Positions 43,619 to 51,567 of a stretch of DNA of 64,000 nt are shown piece by piece (positions within the stretch are counted from its first letter, which is position 1; every line of letters begins with the position of its first letter). Where the stretch lies: the NCBI GenBank assembly GCA_934432675.1, contig CAKRYT010000002.1:1-64000 (forward strand). Direction: 5' to 3'. Position numbers and translations under genes: made by a program. This DNA comes from an uncultured Eubacteriales bacterium. Lineage in GTDB: Bacteria > Bacillota > Clostridia > Oscillospirales > CAG-272. Under the pieces are notes generated by a model that ran no database searches, had not been told where the DNA came from, and worked only from the letters and a program-made list of their open reading frames with translations.

Positions 43619-44130
43619 GGTTTCGCCTCCGGGAACATCCCCGCGGGCGGCGTGAGGAACACGCCGTCATCCGAGGCGGAGCGCAGAAAGGGCGGGATCA
43701 TAGGGACGAGGACCTCGCCCGCGTCGGTCCCCACCACCAAAAGGTCGGCGGCGGGAGAGGGGTCAATCCGCAGGAGCGTCCCCAGCGGGCGCGCGGTGTC
43801 GGCGTCAAAGACGGGGAGCCCGATCATATCCTCTTGGAGCATGGCACCCTCCGGGACGGGAATCTGGTCGCGGTGTGCGTACAGCAGGCAACCGCGGAGG
43901 TGCCCGGCGGCGTCCATATCGGTAACGCCGTCCAGCGTCAGGACGACCTGCCGCCCCGAGACGAAGGCACCCTTCACGGTGCATGGCGTATAGGTATCGC
44001 CGTCGCGGAAATACACGCGGTCAAAGCCTGCGAGGACGGCGGGGCTGTCGCACCACGATTCCGCTTTGACGGCACCGCGGACGCCGTGCGTCGAGACGAT
44101 CTTTCCGCAGGTGAGATAGGTATGCTTCAT
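43615..44130 (-). CDS. rimM: 16S rRNA processing protein RimM
   Basis: Predicted 171 residues. RimM helps mature the 30S head with S19. N-terminal CGKIVSTHGVRGAVKAESWCD and the C-terminal PRC-barrel block LVVGTDAGEVLVPMIPPFL are diagnostic. The start at 44130 follows AAAAGGAG and overlaps the tadA stop. Confidence 0.93.
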   Translation of the reverse strand: MKHTYLTCGKIVSTHGVRGAVKAESWCDSPAVLAGFDRVYFRDGDTYTPCTVKGAFVSGRQVVLTLDGVTDMDAAGHLRGCLLYAHRDQIPVPEGAMLQEDMIGLPVFDADTARPLGTLLRIDPSPAADLLVVGTDAGEVLVPMIPPFLRSASDDGVFLTPPAGMFPEAKP

Positions 44131-44729
44131 GGCGTCTCCTTTTTGCGTTTTGCCCGAAAATAGGAGGTGAGTACCTCGCGGCATTCGGACGCAAGGCATC
44201 CGCCGGTAACGGCGGGGTGATGGTTGAGGGGCAGGGCGTTGAGGTCGAAGAGCGACCCGTAGGCACCCGCCTTGGGGTCGTAGGCACCGAATACCACGCG
44301 CGCAATGCGCGCGTTCGCAATTGCCCCCGCACACATGGGGCATGGTTCCAGGGTCACGTACAGGGTCGCCCCGGGCAGTCGCCACCCGCCGAGCGCGCGG
44401 CACGCCTCTTCAATGGCGAGGATTTCGGCGTGATGGGTGGCGCACCCGGAAGTCTCACGCGTGTTGGCGGCGCGGGCAATCACCTGTCCCCCCCGTACGA
44501 TGACGGCACCGACGGGGACCTCGTCCATCGCGGCGGCACGGTTCGCCTCGGCAAGTGCCTCCCGCATGAACGCCGTATCCTCGGGGGTGAAATCCCGGGG
44601 GACGTCGGCGGGGAGGGGCTCCCGCACGCGGTCATCGGCGGGTGCGGCAGGGGAGCCCGAAACGGGGGTGACAGACGGGGAGCCGCCGGAGGCAGCAAAC
44701 AAATCTGCGGTTTTGCTTATTTCGTGCAC
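44127..44729 (-). CDS. tadA: tRNA-specific adenosine deaminase
   Basis: Predicted 200 residues if GTG 44729 is used. TadA converts A34 to inosine in tRNA-Arg(ACG). Zinc motifs HAEILAIEEAC and PCPMCAGAI are complete, as are VPVGAVIV and GAYDPKAG. The GTG at 44729 overlaps the end of the CPBP gene, suggesting coupling, but it adds a ~50-residue Ser/Pro/Ala-rich N-terminal extension not usual in the family. GTG 44627 and ATG 44567 (with GAGGA 10 bases before it, giving ~147 residues) are alternatives. Confidence 0.88.
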   Translation of the reverse strand: MHEISKTADLFAASGGSPSVTPVSGSPAAPADDRVREPLPADVPRDFTPEDTAFMREALAEANRAAAMDEVPVGAVIVRGGQVIARAANTRETSGCATHHAEILAIEEACRALGGWRLPGATLYVTLEPCPMCAGAIANARIARVVFGAYDPKAGAYGSLFDLNALPLNHHPAVTGGCLASECREVLTSYFRAKRKKETP

Positions 44730-45544
44730 AGTACGATCACCGCCTCTCCGATAAAGAGCAGAAGGAAAAGGACGAGCGGCGAGGTGAAAAGCCCGCCGAC
44801 GACGCGCCCGCATCCCGCGGGCGAAAGGGCAACGCGGAGCCGTGGAAACAGGCGACGCGCCGTCACGGCGATGCCGACGGCACCGAGTACGAGCGAGCCG
44901 ATCAGCACCCATAGGAGCACCCGGGGGAGGACGGTCCCCCCGAAAAAGAACAGTGCCGCAGAGGCAACGTTATTGACGAGGTGGAAGAGAATTCCCGGCA
45001 GGACCGACCCCGTCGCCGCGGCGAGTGCGCCGAGGAACACCCCTGCGAGGAGGGCGTACGGAATCTGATAAAAGTTGCCGTGCAAAAGCGAGAAGAAAAC
45101 GGCGGACGCCAGCACCGCCCCGAGGCGGGAATGCGGCAGGAGGTAGCGCAGGAAGAGGTAGCGGCAGAAAATCTCCTCCGTGACGGCGGGGACGAGGGCG
45201 GTCGTGAGGAGGCACACCCCGAAGTTGTCGTCGTAGTCAAAGGAGGTATCGATATTGAATTGCCGGCAGATGAAGGCGGTCAGACAGGAGACTCCGACGA
45301 CCCCGCCGATGAAAAACGGCAGGAAGGGCAGGGACGCAAGACACGGGCGGGGCGAAAAGCCGAGGTCATAGTCTGCCTCCGCCGCCCGACAGGGGAGCAG
45401 GCGGCGCGACACGACGAGAGCGAGCACGAGTGCCGCGAGTTCGATCACGACCGTGAGCCACACGTGCCGCGAGAGCGACGTGAGGGAAAACACGGCGATA
45501 TAGGCAAGACAGATCCAGAACAGCGCGTGATACCCTTGTTTCAC
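44717..45544 (-). CDS. CPBP family intramembrane metalloprotease
   Basis: Predicted 275-residue membrane protein of the CAAX-protease/bacteriocin-processing (Abi) family. The start GTG 45544 has AAAGGAG at the right distance. Family motifs are EEIFCRYLFLR (Glu-Glu-x3-Arg), FSLLHGNF (Phe-x3-His) and HLVNN, within about seven membrane helices. Roles in the family vary: prenyl-protein cleavage, bacteriocin immunity and signalling. Its target is unknown. First gene of the CPBP-tadA-rimM-trmD unit. Confidence 0.88.
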   Translation of the reverse strand: MKQGYHALFWICLAYIAVFSLTSLSRHVWLTVVIELAALVLALVVSRRLLPCRAAEADYDLGFSPRPCLASLPFLPFFIGGVVGVSCLTAFICRQFNIDTSFDYDDNFGVCLLTTALVPAVTEEIFCRYLFLRYLLPHSRLGAVLASAVFFSLLHGNFYQIPYALLAGVFLGALAAATGSVLPGILFHLVNNVASAALFFFGGTVLPRVLLWVLIGSLVLGAVGIAVTARRLFPRLRVALSPAGCGRVVGGLFTSPLVLFLLLFIGEAVIVLCTK

Positions 45545-45599
45545 GGTGCGTCTCCTTTCGCTTTCGTATATGGCGGGCGTTTTGGCCCGATGCTCCTCT

Positions 45600-45628
45600 A
45601 TTCTAGCACAGACGCGCGCCGCTTGCAA
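45600..45628 (-). promoter_or_regulatory. Sigma-A promoter with -35 inside a perfect palindrome
   Basis: Minus strand: TTGCAA (45628-45623), 17-base spacer ending TGC, TAGAAT (45605-45600). The -35 is the centre of a 30-bp perfect palindrome (45611-45640), which may be an operator or the rnr terminator. Confidence 0.72.
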
Positions 45629-45703
45629 GCGGCGCGCGTCCTCCTCCGAAACGTGAAACGAAAGGGCCGTCGCGGCGGGTAGCACGCGACGGTCCGGAGG
45701 CAG

Positions 45704-48049
45704 TCAGCGGCGGTGCCCCTTGCCGCCGCCTTTCGGGTGCCCGCCGGATTTGCCGCCCCGGCGGCCGCCCTGCGGTTTTTTGCCGGTGCGGGGGTTGCCG
45801 CTTTTGGGGCCGGTACCCGTGGGTCCGGCGTCATCCGTCTTTTTACCGTGTGCCGCGCGGTCACTCGTTCCTGCGCTGCGGGCGGTACCGCCGCGCGCTT
45901 TTTTCCCGCCGCGGGGCATCGGTTTCGCAAAGCGGTCGGTAGCGGGAGCGGCATCGGGAGCGGGGGGCGGCGTCGGGCATTTTGCACCGCCCGGGAGGGA
46001 GACGAGCCCGAAAGTGACCTTGCCGCGCGTGATGTCCGTCTCGTCGACCGAGACGGTAATCTTATCCCCGAGGCGGAGCGTCTCGCCCGAGGAGGCGCGG
46101 AGCATCAGGTTCCCCTCATCAAACGTCCACATACCCGGCAGTGCCGTGAGGGGGATGAGCCCCTCGCAGGTGTTGTCCAGGGCGGCAAATACGCCGAACC
46201 TCGTCACGGACGACACCGTCGCGGGATAGGTCTCGCCGATGCGTTTCGAGAGGTAAATGGTTTTGTAGAGCGCGTCGATGCGCCGCTCGGCGGTCATGGC
46301 GCGGACTTCCGTCTCGCTCGCGGCGAGGGCGGCGCGACGCACGTAGCCGTAATATTTCTGCGGGGCCTCACCGTCCAGGAGCACCGCCTCGATGGCGCGG
46401 TGGGTGGCGAGGTCGGAGAGACGCCGGATCGGCGAGGTGAAGTGACAGTATTTTTCAATGCCGAGCCCGAAATGCGGGTGGCAGACCTCGCTGTAATGCG
46501 CCTTTGCCATCGTGCGGAGCAGGGTATAGGAAACGGCGTCTCCGATGCCGCGCTCACGGGCACTGTCGAGCAGGGCGGAGAATGCCCTGCCGTCCGGGTC
46601 GCGGGCGGTGAGCGGAGTCGTATCGAGGTCGAGGTTGTGTGCAAAGGTGATGAAGTCCGCGAGGCGGTCGGGGTCGGGTGCCTCATGGACGCGATAGACG
46701 CAGGGCAGGTGTTTGTCGGCAAGGAGGGTCGCGACCGCCTCATTCGCCGCGAGCATGAACTGCTCGATGAGTTTTTCGGCATCGCCGCGCACACGCGGCA
46801 GGATGTCCGTGGGGTTGCCTTGTGCATCGAGCAGGATCTCCGCCTCGGTCTGTTCGAGGTCGAGCGCGCCGCGGCGGCGGCTCTTCTCCGCGAGGGTCAG
46901 GTACAGTCCGTGCATGAGGCGCAGGGTGGGGAGCACCCGGCTGTATTTTTCGGCAAAGGGCGAGTTCCTGCCCTTTTCAAACAGGTCGTTGACTTCACTG
47001 TACACGCCGCGCACCGCACTGCGGATGATGCTGCGCTCGATCGCGGTGTGCACGAACGCGCCGTCCGGGGTCAACTCCATCAGGCACGAGAGGGCGTATT
47101 TGTCCTCTCCGGCGTTCAGCGAGCAGGCACCGTTGGAGAGTGCCTCCGGGAGCATGGGGACGACATTATCGGTAAAATAGACACTGGTGCCGCGCGAGAG
47201 CGAGCAGGCGTCGAGTGCGCCCTTGGCGCGCACGTAGGTCGAGACGTCGGCAATATGGACGCCGAGCAGATAGTTGCCGTTTTTCTTCTTCCGGAGCGAA
47301 ACGGCGTCGTCGAGGTCCTTTGCCCCTGCGCCGTCGATCGTGAAGATGACCTCGTCGCGGCGGTCAACGCGCCCCTCGGGCGAGAGCGGCATTTTCGCGA
47401 TGCGCTCCGCCTCGTCGGTCTCCTCCCTCGTGAACTCGGTCGGGATGGCACACTCGGAGAGGATCGCCGCATAGTTCGCCTCACGCGAGGCGGCGGCACC
47501 GAACGACCGCAGATATTGCCCGACGAGGAAGTAAGAGCCGGGGCGGCGGGGCGGCAGGAGTGCCTCCACCTTGTCCCCGAGGCGGGCATCGCCGATGTCG
47601 TCGAGGTACAAAAGGACGGTGAGTTTCGTGTCGTCCGGCTCGACGAAGTAGCGCACGGAGCGGTGTTTCCCGTGCCCGAAAAGTTCTTCGCAGAGCGTGC
47701 CGACCACGGTTTTACGCACCGCCTCGGTCACGCGGGTGACCTCGCCCTCCGTGCGCTCAATCCCGGCACTCGTGTAGGTGTGGTAACGGCAGAGCACGCG
47801 GTCGCCGTCCAGCGCGCCGCCCGTCTTTTCCCGCGGGATGAAAACGTCGCGCGCGACCCCCTCGGCGGTCACGAAGCCGTAGCCCGTCTTGGTACCGGCG
47901 AAAATGCCCTCGGCAACCGTCTCGGGGGCTCTTGTGCGCGTGTCGGTGCGGGCGGTCCTGCGCGGTGCCCGCGGCGGCGTCTGCTGTCTGCCGCCGGTGC
48001 GGTGGCGGGGCCCCGGGCGACCCGATCCTGATCCGGATTTAGATTTCAT
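45704..48049 (-). CDS. rnr: Ribonuclease R
   Basis: Predicted 781 residues. A processive 3'-5' exoribonuclease that degrades structured RNA. A basic Arg/Gly/Pro-rich N-terminal tail precedes cold-shock-like domains (GIFAGTKTGYGFVTAEGVARDVFIP). The RNB catalytic domain has IDGAGAKDLDDAVSL with the metal-binding Asp residues and FTSPIRRLSDLATHRAI. A C-terminal S1 domain is followed by a Lys/Gly-rich tail (~75 residues) that may bind RNA. AAAAAGGAG precedes the start. secG lies upstream; smpB, a usual downstream neighbour, is absent. Confidence 0.95.
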   Translation of the reverse strand: MKSKSGSGSGRPGPRHRTGGRQQTPPRAPRRTARTDTRTRAPETVAEGIFAGTKTGYGFVTAEGVARDVFIPREKTGGALDGDRVLCRYHTYTSAGIERTEGEVTRVTEAVRKTVVGTLCEELFGHGKHRSVRYFVEPDDTKLTVLLYLDDIGDARLGDKVEALLPPRRPGSYFLVGQYLRSFGAAASREANYAAILSECAIPTEFTREETDEAERIAKMPLSPEGRVDRRDEVIFTIDGAGAKDLDDAVSLRKKKNGNYLLGVHIADVSTYVRAKGALDACSLSRGTSVYFTDNVVPMLPEALSNGACSLNAGEDKYALSCLMELTPDGAFVHTAIERSIIRSAVRGVYSEVNDLFEKGRNSPFAEKYSRVLPTLRLMHGLYLTLAEKSRRRGALDLEQTEAEILLDAQGNPTDILPRVRGDAEKLIEQFMLAANEAVATLLADKHLPCVYRVHEAPDPDRLADFITFAHNLDLDTTPLTARDPDGRAFSALLDSARERGIGDAVSYTLLRTMAKAHYSEVCHPHFGLGIEKYCHFTSPIRRLSDLATHRAIEAVLLDGEAPQKYYGYVRRAALAASETEVRAMTAERRIDALYKTIYLSKRIGETYPATVSSVTRFGVFAALDNTCEGLIPLTALPGMWTFDEGNLMLRASSGETLRLGDKITVSVDETDITRGKVTFGLVSLPGGAKCPTPPPAPDAAPATDRFAKPMPRGGKKARGGTARSAGTSDRAAHGKKTDDAGPTGTGPKSGNPRTGKKPQGGRRGGKSGGHPKGGGKGHRR

Positions 48050-48073
48050 AGTTCTCCTTTTTTACAAAGCAAA

Positions 48074-48122
48074 GGGCGACAGAGTCGCCCGCAAAAAGAT
48101 AAGGTGGGAGATGACTCCCACC
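48074..48122 (-). terminator. Two hairpins between secG and rnr
   Basis: On the minus strand GGTGGGAG/CTCCCACC (48122-48103) is followed by TTATCTTTTT and looks like a terminator; GGGCGAC/GTCGCCC (48090-48074) then follows with a T-rich tail. They may end secG or attenuate rnr. Confidence 0.7.
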
Positions 48123-48127
48123 CGTGA

Positions 48128-48442
48128 TTACATATTCTTGAAGAAGGTCGAGCTGGAATGCCACTCGTTCCCCGCGTTCAGGTTGCCGTAATCGGGCTGG
48201 ATCACATACGCGGCAAGAACGATGACCACGAACGCAATGCCGACCACGGTCGTGAGCGTCGTGAGAATGCGGCTCGCACGGGCGCGACCCGTCTCGCGTT
48301 CTCTCGCATAACTGTTCTGGCGGTTGCCGCCGGCGATGGTACCGGAGAGTTCCGACGAGCCCTTTTGGAGCAACATGGACACCACCAGGAACACGCCGAA
48401 AACAAGCAAAATAATCATCATCGTGATTTCAAAAGCACTCAT
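48128..48442 (-). CDS. secG: Preprotein translocase subunit SecG
   Basis: Predicted 104 residues, slightly long for the family. SecG is the small accessory of the SecYEG channel. Two membrane helices (ITMMIILLVFGVFLVVSMLL and TTLTTVVGIAFVVIVLAAYV) flank LLQKGSSELSGTIAGGNRQNSYA, the typical LLQ(R/K)G...SG..GG loop. The secG-rnr order is widespread in Bacillota. Confidence 0.92.
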   Translation of the reverse strand: MSAFEITMMIILLVFGVFLVVSMLLQKGSSELSGTIAGGNRQNSYARERETGRARASRILTTLTTVVGIAFVVIVLAAYVIQPDYGNLNAGNEWHSSSTFFKNM

Positions 48443-48508
48443 AGTAAAAACAAATCCTTTACGATAGTATAAACGCTTCTGTATCCGGTCGATACATGTA
48501 CGGAAAGT

Positions 48509-48537
48509 ATTTTATCATACGGACACACAAAATGCAA
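48509..48537 (-). promoter_or_regulatory. Sigma-A promoter of secG
   Basis: Minus strand: TTGCAT (48537-48532), 17-base spacer ending TGA, TAAAAT (48514-48509), about 65 bases before secG. Bases 48538-48690 hold nothing recognisable. Confidence 0.7.
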
Positions 48538-48690
48538 GTCCTAATCAAAAATATTTTGCCGCGCCGTCCGGGGACGAGGGCGGCCCGTGACGGCAGAGGC
48601 GGCGCGGGCAAAGGGTCGTGCACAGGAAACGACAACGGGTGACGGCGCGGGCAAGGGCGCGACGACCGCGGGGTGTCCGCGGCCGGTCGG

Positions 48691-50142
48691 TCAGGCGAGG
48701 CCGAGGATCTCGTGCACGACCTTGTCGCAGTAATCGGGTTTATAGGAGCGCATCGCCATGAGGCGGCCGCCGATCTGGCGCAGATGCTCGGCATCGGGGA
48801 GCGGCAGGTTGGCGAGTTCTTTCGCGTTGATCTGTCCCGACTTGGAGGTCAGGCGGATATAGGCATCGACCGGGGCGGAGGACAGGTAGCCGAAGAGCCC
48901 GAAGAGAAAGCCGGGGTCCATCTGCTCGCCGTTTTCCGTATCGATGTAATTGAGTTTGTTCGAGGTGCTGAAATGTGCGGGGACGGTGTTTTTGAGGAGG
49001 ACGGCACAGGTGAGGCGACGCTTATCCGATTTGGCGGGGACGCGTTTCATGAGCAGAATGTTTTTACCCGGTTGCGCGAGCGAGGCGGGGTGCGGGACGA
49101 TATACTGGCGGCGCACGCCGGGGAGCGGGAACTGGACCACGCCGTCCCGCAGGCACCGCGGGTGCAAAAGCGGCACCGCCCCGCCCTCGGGGGTGTCGCG
49201 GAGCAGGTCGGGGTAGCGGGATTCCAGCACCAGACCGGTGCGTACGCGCAGACCGAACGAGGCAAAACGGCAGGGCAACTCACGCATACGGACGAGTGCC
49301 CCGAGTTCCTCTCCCGAGTGGACGAGGCAGAGCGACGCATCCTCCGCCGAGACGACCGCGTCATACGGCAGGGCGGGGAGAGGGCTCTCTGCCGGGGTGT
49401 CCTCCCCGGGGAAAGTCAGGAGTTGCACCTCCGTCGGGGCGGTGCCCTCCCGGAGTTTGAGCGAGATGACGGGACGCAGGGGCGAGGTCGCCTTTTCTCT
49501 TTCGTAGAGGAAAATCCGCTCGGGGGCGGCGATACGGAAGAGGGAACGGCGGAAGGCGGTGAGGGTGACGGCGGACGCCGCTTTCAGGGGCAGGGTCGTG
49601 ACGAGCTGCCCGTCCGGGGCGAGGAGCGTCGCCGCCATCAGGGTGAAATGGCAGGCAAGGGGAGCCCCTGCGGGTAAAATCTCCGGGAACAGGTCTGTAT
49701 AGGCGTCCCCCGCCATTTCCTGCGGCGGATTCGTGATGATATAGTCGTACCGCTCCTCCTCGGGGTGCGGGGCGGTCAGAAAATCGTCCGTGCACACGGT
49801 GATCCTCAATTTCACCCGATAGTCGTGCCGTGCTTTTTTACGCACGCGTTCCAGGTTATCCGTGAGGCGCGGGAGGTAGGCGGGATCGTTCTCGTAGCAG
49901 GTGAGATAAATCTCCGTTACCCCGCCGCTCTTCGCGATCGCCTCCACGGCGGCGGCGGCGAGGATCCCCGTCCCGGCACCCGCGTCCAGCAGGCGCACGG
50001 AATACCGGCTGACGAACGTAAAGGCACCCGCGAGCGAACGCGCCACCTCGCGCTTGGTGAAAAACCTGCCGATGCGGATATTTTCGCTCTTTGAGGTTTC
50101 ACGAATGAGTTTTTTGGTGTTACGGACGGCAAGATCCAGCAT
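48691..50142 (-). CDS. Solitary N6-adenine DNA methyltransferase (BsuBI/PstI or Eco57I-like)
   Basis: Predicted 483 residues, start ATG 50142 after GGGAGGTC. The N-terminus IGRFFTKREVARSLAG resembles BsuBI/PstI-type enzymes. Motif I is LLDAGAGTG (51-59), an acidic Glu84 binds the cofactor ribose, Asp119/120 fit motif III, and motif IV is YDYIITNPPQ (132-141). The standard last residue of NPP(Y/F/W) is aromatic; here it is Gln. The C-terminal half, ending SGQINAKELANLPLP, resembles a DNA-specificity domain. No restriction gene is next to it. It could act in epigenetic control or be a decayed R-M remnant. It has its own promoter. Confidence 0.82.
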   Translation of the reverse strand: MLDLAVRNTKKLIRETSKSENIRIGRFFTKREVARSLAGAFTFVSRYSVRLLDAGAGTGILAAAAVEAIAKSGGVTEIYLTCYENDPAYLPRLTDNLERVRKKARHDYRVKLRITVCTDDFLTAPHPEEERYDYIITNPPQEMAGDAYTDLFPEILPAGAPLACHFTLMAATLLAPDGQLVTTLPLKAASAVTLTAFRRSLFRIAAPERIFLYEREKATSPLRPVISLKLREGTAPTEVQLLTFPGEDTPAESPLPALPYDAVVSAEDASLCLVHSGEELGALVRMRELPCRFASFGLRVRTGLVLESRYPDLLRDTPEGGAVPLLHPRCLRDGVVQFPLPGVRRQYIVPHPASLAQPGKNILLMKRVPAKSDKRRLTCAVLLKNTVPAHFSTSNKLNYIDTENGEQMDPGFLFGLFGYLSSAPVDAYIRLTSKSGQINAKELANLPLPDAEHLRQIGGRLMAMRSYKPDYCDKVVHEILGLA

Positions 50143-50186
50143 AAAGCGACCTCCCGGGGCAAAAAGCCCCTTTTTTCTTCCTACCG

Positions 50187-50215
50187 ATTGTAACATATTT
50201 TCTGCCGCGGTACAA
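50187..50215 (-). promoter_or_regulatory. Sigma-A promoter of the methyltransferase gene
   Basis: Minus strand: TTGTAC (50215-50210), 17-base spacer ending TGT, TACAAT (50192-50187). A GGGGC/GCCCC hairpin (50156-50170) lies just before the SD. Confidence 0.75.
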
Positions 50216-50270
50216 GCCCCGATTTTTGTTTTTCGGAAGGGTTTCTTGCGGTTTTGCGTCAAAAGACCTC

Positions 50271-50299
50271 TTGCACGCCGCGGGAAAATGTGCTATCAT
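50271..50299 (+). promoter_or_regulatory. Sigma-A promoter of the SbcD-like gene
   Basis: TTGCAC (50271-50276), 17-base spacer ending TGC, TATCAT (50294-50299), 32 bases before the start. Confidence 0.75.
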
Positions 50300-50330
50300 G
50301 ACAAAAGAAAGAAAAGGAAGGTGACGTGAC

Positions 50331-51476
50331 ATGGGGGAGAAAACGGCAATCAAGGTCCTGCACCTGGGGGATATATTCCTCGACTGCCCGTTTTCGGCGA
50401 TGACGGCGGAGGAGAGTGCCGTCCGCCGGCGGGAGACCCGCGAGACCCTGACGCGTGCGGTGAAATACGCCGTGGACGAGGAGGTCGATCTGGTCCTTAT
50501 CTCGGGCAATCTGACCGATCATCACTACGCCACCTTTGAGACGATGGAACTGCTCTGCCGCCTTTTCCGCGCGGCACCCGCCTGTCGTTTCTTCATTGCA
50601 CCCGGGCCGCACGACCCGATGACCGAAAACTGCCTGTACCGACTCGCGGATCTGCCCGCGAACGTGACGGTGTTCGACGCTGCCCGCCCCTCGCCCGTGT
50701 CGCTCCCGGACCTCGGGGTGACGGTGTACGGCTGGGCGTTTGAGCGGGACGCCTATGCGTCGTCTCCGCTCGCCTGTGACCGCGAGGAGCCCGAAACACC
50801 GGGCGTCACGCTGGTGATGGGGTATGCCGGTGTCGGCGACGTGACGGGGAACGCCCCGCTCTCGCTCAACGAGATCGGCGACTTCGGCGGTGACTATCTC
50901 GCCCTTTCCGGAGGGCGGCTGTTCGACGGTTTCCACCGTGTGGGTACGGTGACCTATGCGTACAGCGGTGCGCTGGAACACGCCTCTTACGAGGAGCCCG
51001 GTTTCGGCGGAGGCAACCTCGTGACTCTGACGCCCGTCCCCGGTGACCGCACGCGCGTCGAATGTGCCCGTGTGAACTTCGGGTGCCGTCGGTACGCGAT
51101 GGAGGAGTTTGACATCACGGGGGTCACAAATCCGAACGAGGTACTGAACCGCATCACGGCAGTGATCAAGGAGCGCGGCTACGGGCGCGAGACGGCACTC
51201 AAAGTGCTGCTCACCGGGCGCGTCCCGTTCGGATTTGCCATCCCGCGCACCATGACGGGGGAGAACTTCGGGCTCGCCTCCTTTGACCTCGACGACCGCA
51301 CGCTCCCGTCCTTTGACGACAGCCGCGTCGCCCGCGATATGACGGTGCGGGGCGAACTCTGCCGCACGCTCATCCCCGCGATGCGGGCGGGCACGGACGA
51401 GGAACAACACGCCGCGGCGTATGCCCTGAAACTCGGGCTCGGTGCGCTCGACGGGCGCGACGTGACCAAACTCTGA
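50331..51476 (+). CDS. SbcD/YhaO-like calcineurin-type phosphoesterase with lost metal ligands
   Basis: Predicted 381 residues. The layout matches DNA-repair exonuclease SbcD/YhaO-type phosphoesterases: HLGDIFLDCPF at the start, VDLVLISGNLTD, FFIAPGPHDP, a central TLVMGYAG and DYLALSGGRLF. Yet the metal-binding motifs are changed: DxH reads Asp14-Ile-Phe16, GD reads Gly59-Asn60, GNHD reads Gly92-Pro93-His94-Asp95, and GHxH reads Ser193-Gly-Gly-Arg196. The frame is intact, with a good SD (AAAGGAAG) and promoter, so this is a conserved-looking pseudoenzyme rather than a broken gene. No sbcC-like ATPase is adjacent. Possible role: structural partner or DNA-binding scaffold. Confidence 0.8.
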   Translation: MGEKTAIKVLHLGDIFLDCPFSAMTAEESAVRRRETRETLTRAVKYAVDEEVDLVLISGNLTDHHYATFETMELLCRLFRAAPACRFFIAPGPHDPMTENCLYRLADLPANVTVFDAARPSPVSLPDLGVTVYGWAFERDAYASSPLACDREEPETPGVTLVMGYAGVGDVTGNAPLSLNEIGDFGGDYLALSGGRLFDGFHRVGTVTYAYSGALEHASYEEPGFGGGNLVTLTPVPGDRTRVECARVNFGCRRYAMEEFDITGVTNPNEVLNRITAVIKERGYGRETALKVLLTGRVPFGFAIPRTMTGENFGLASFDLDDRTLPSFDDSRVARDMTVRGELCRTLIPAMRAGTDEEQHAAAYALKLGLGALDGRDVTKL

Positions 51477-51502
51477 CGATCCCCTCGAAAAAACGGATGA
51501 AA

Positions 51503-51540
51503 ACCCCCGGGGCAGACGATGCTTTGCCCCGGGGGTCTTA
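51503..51540. terminator. Terminator between convergent genes
   Basis: ACCCCCGGGGCA (51503-51514) pairs with TGCCCCGGGGGT (51525-51536), with A before and CTTA after. Confidence 0.85.
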
Positions 51541-51567
51541 TACGGTTTCGGCAGCGTGTGCCGCGGG

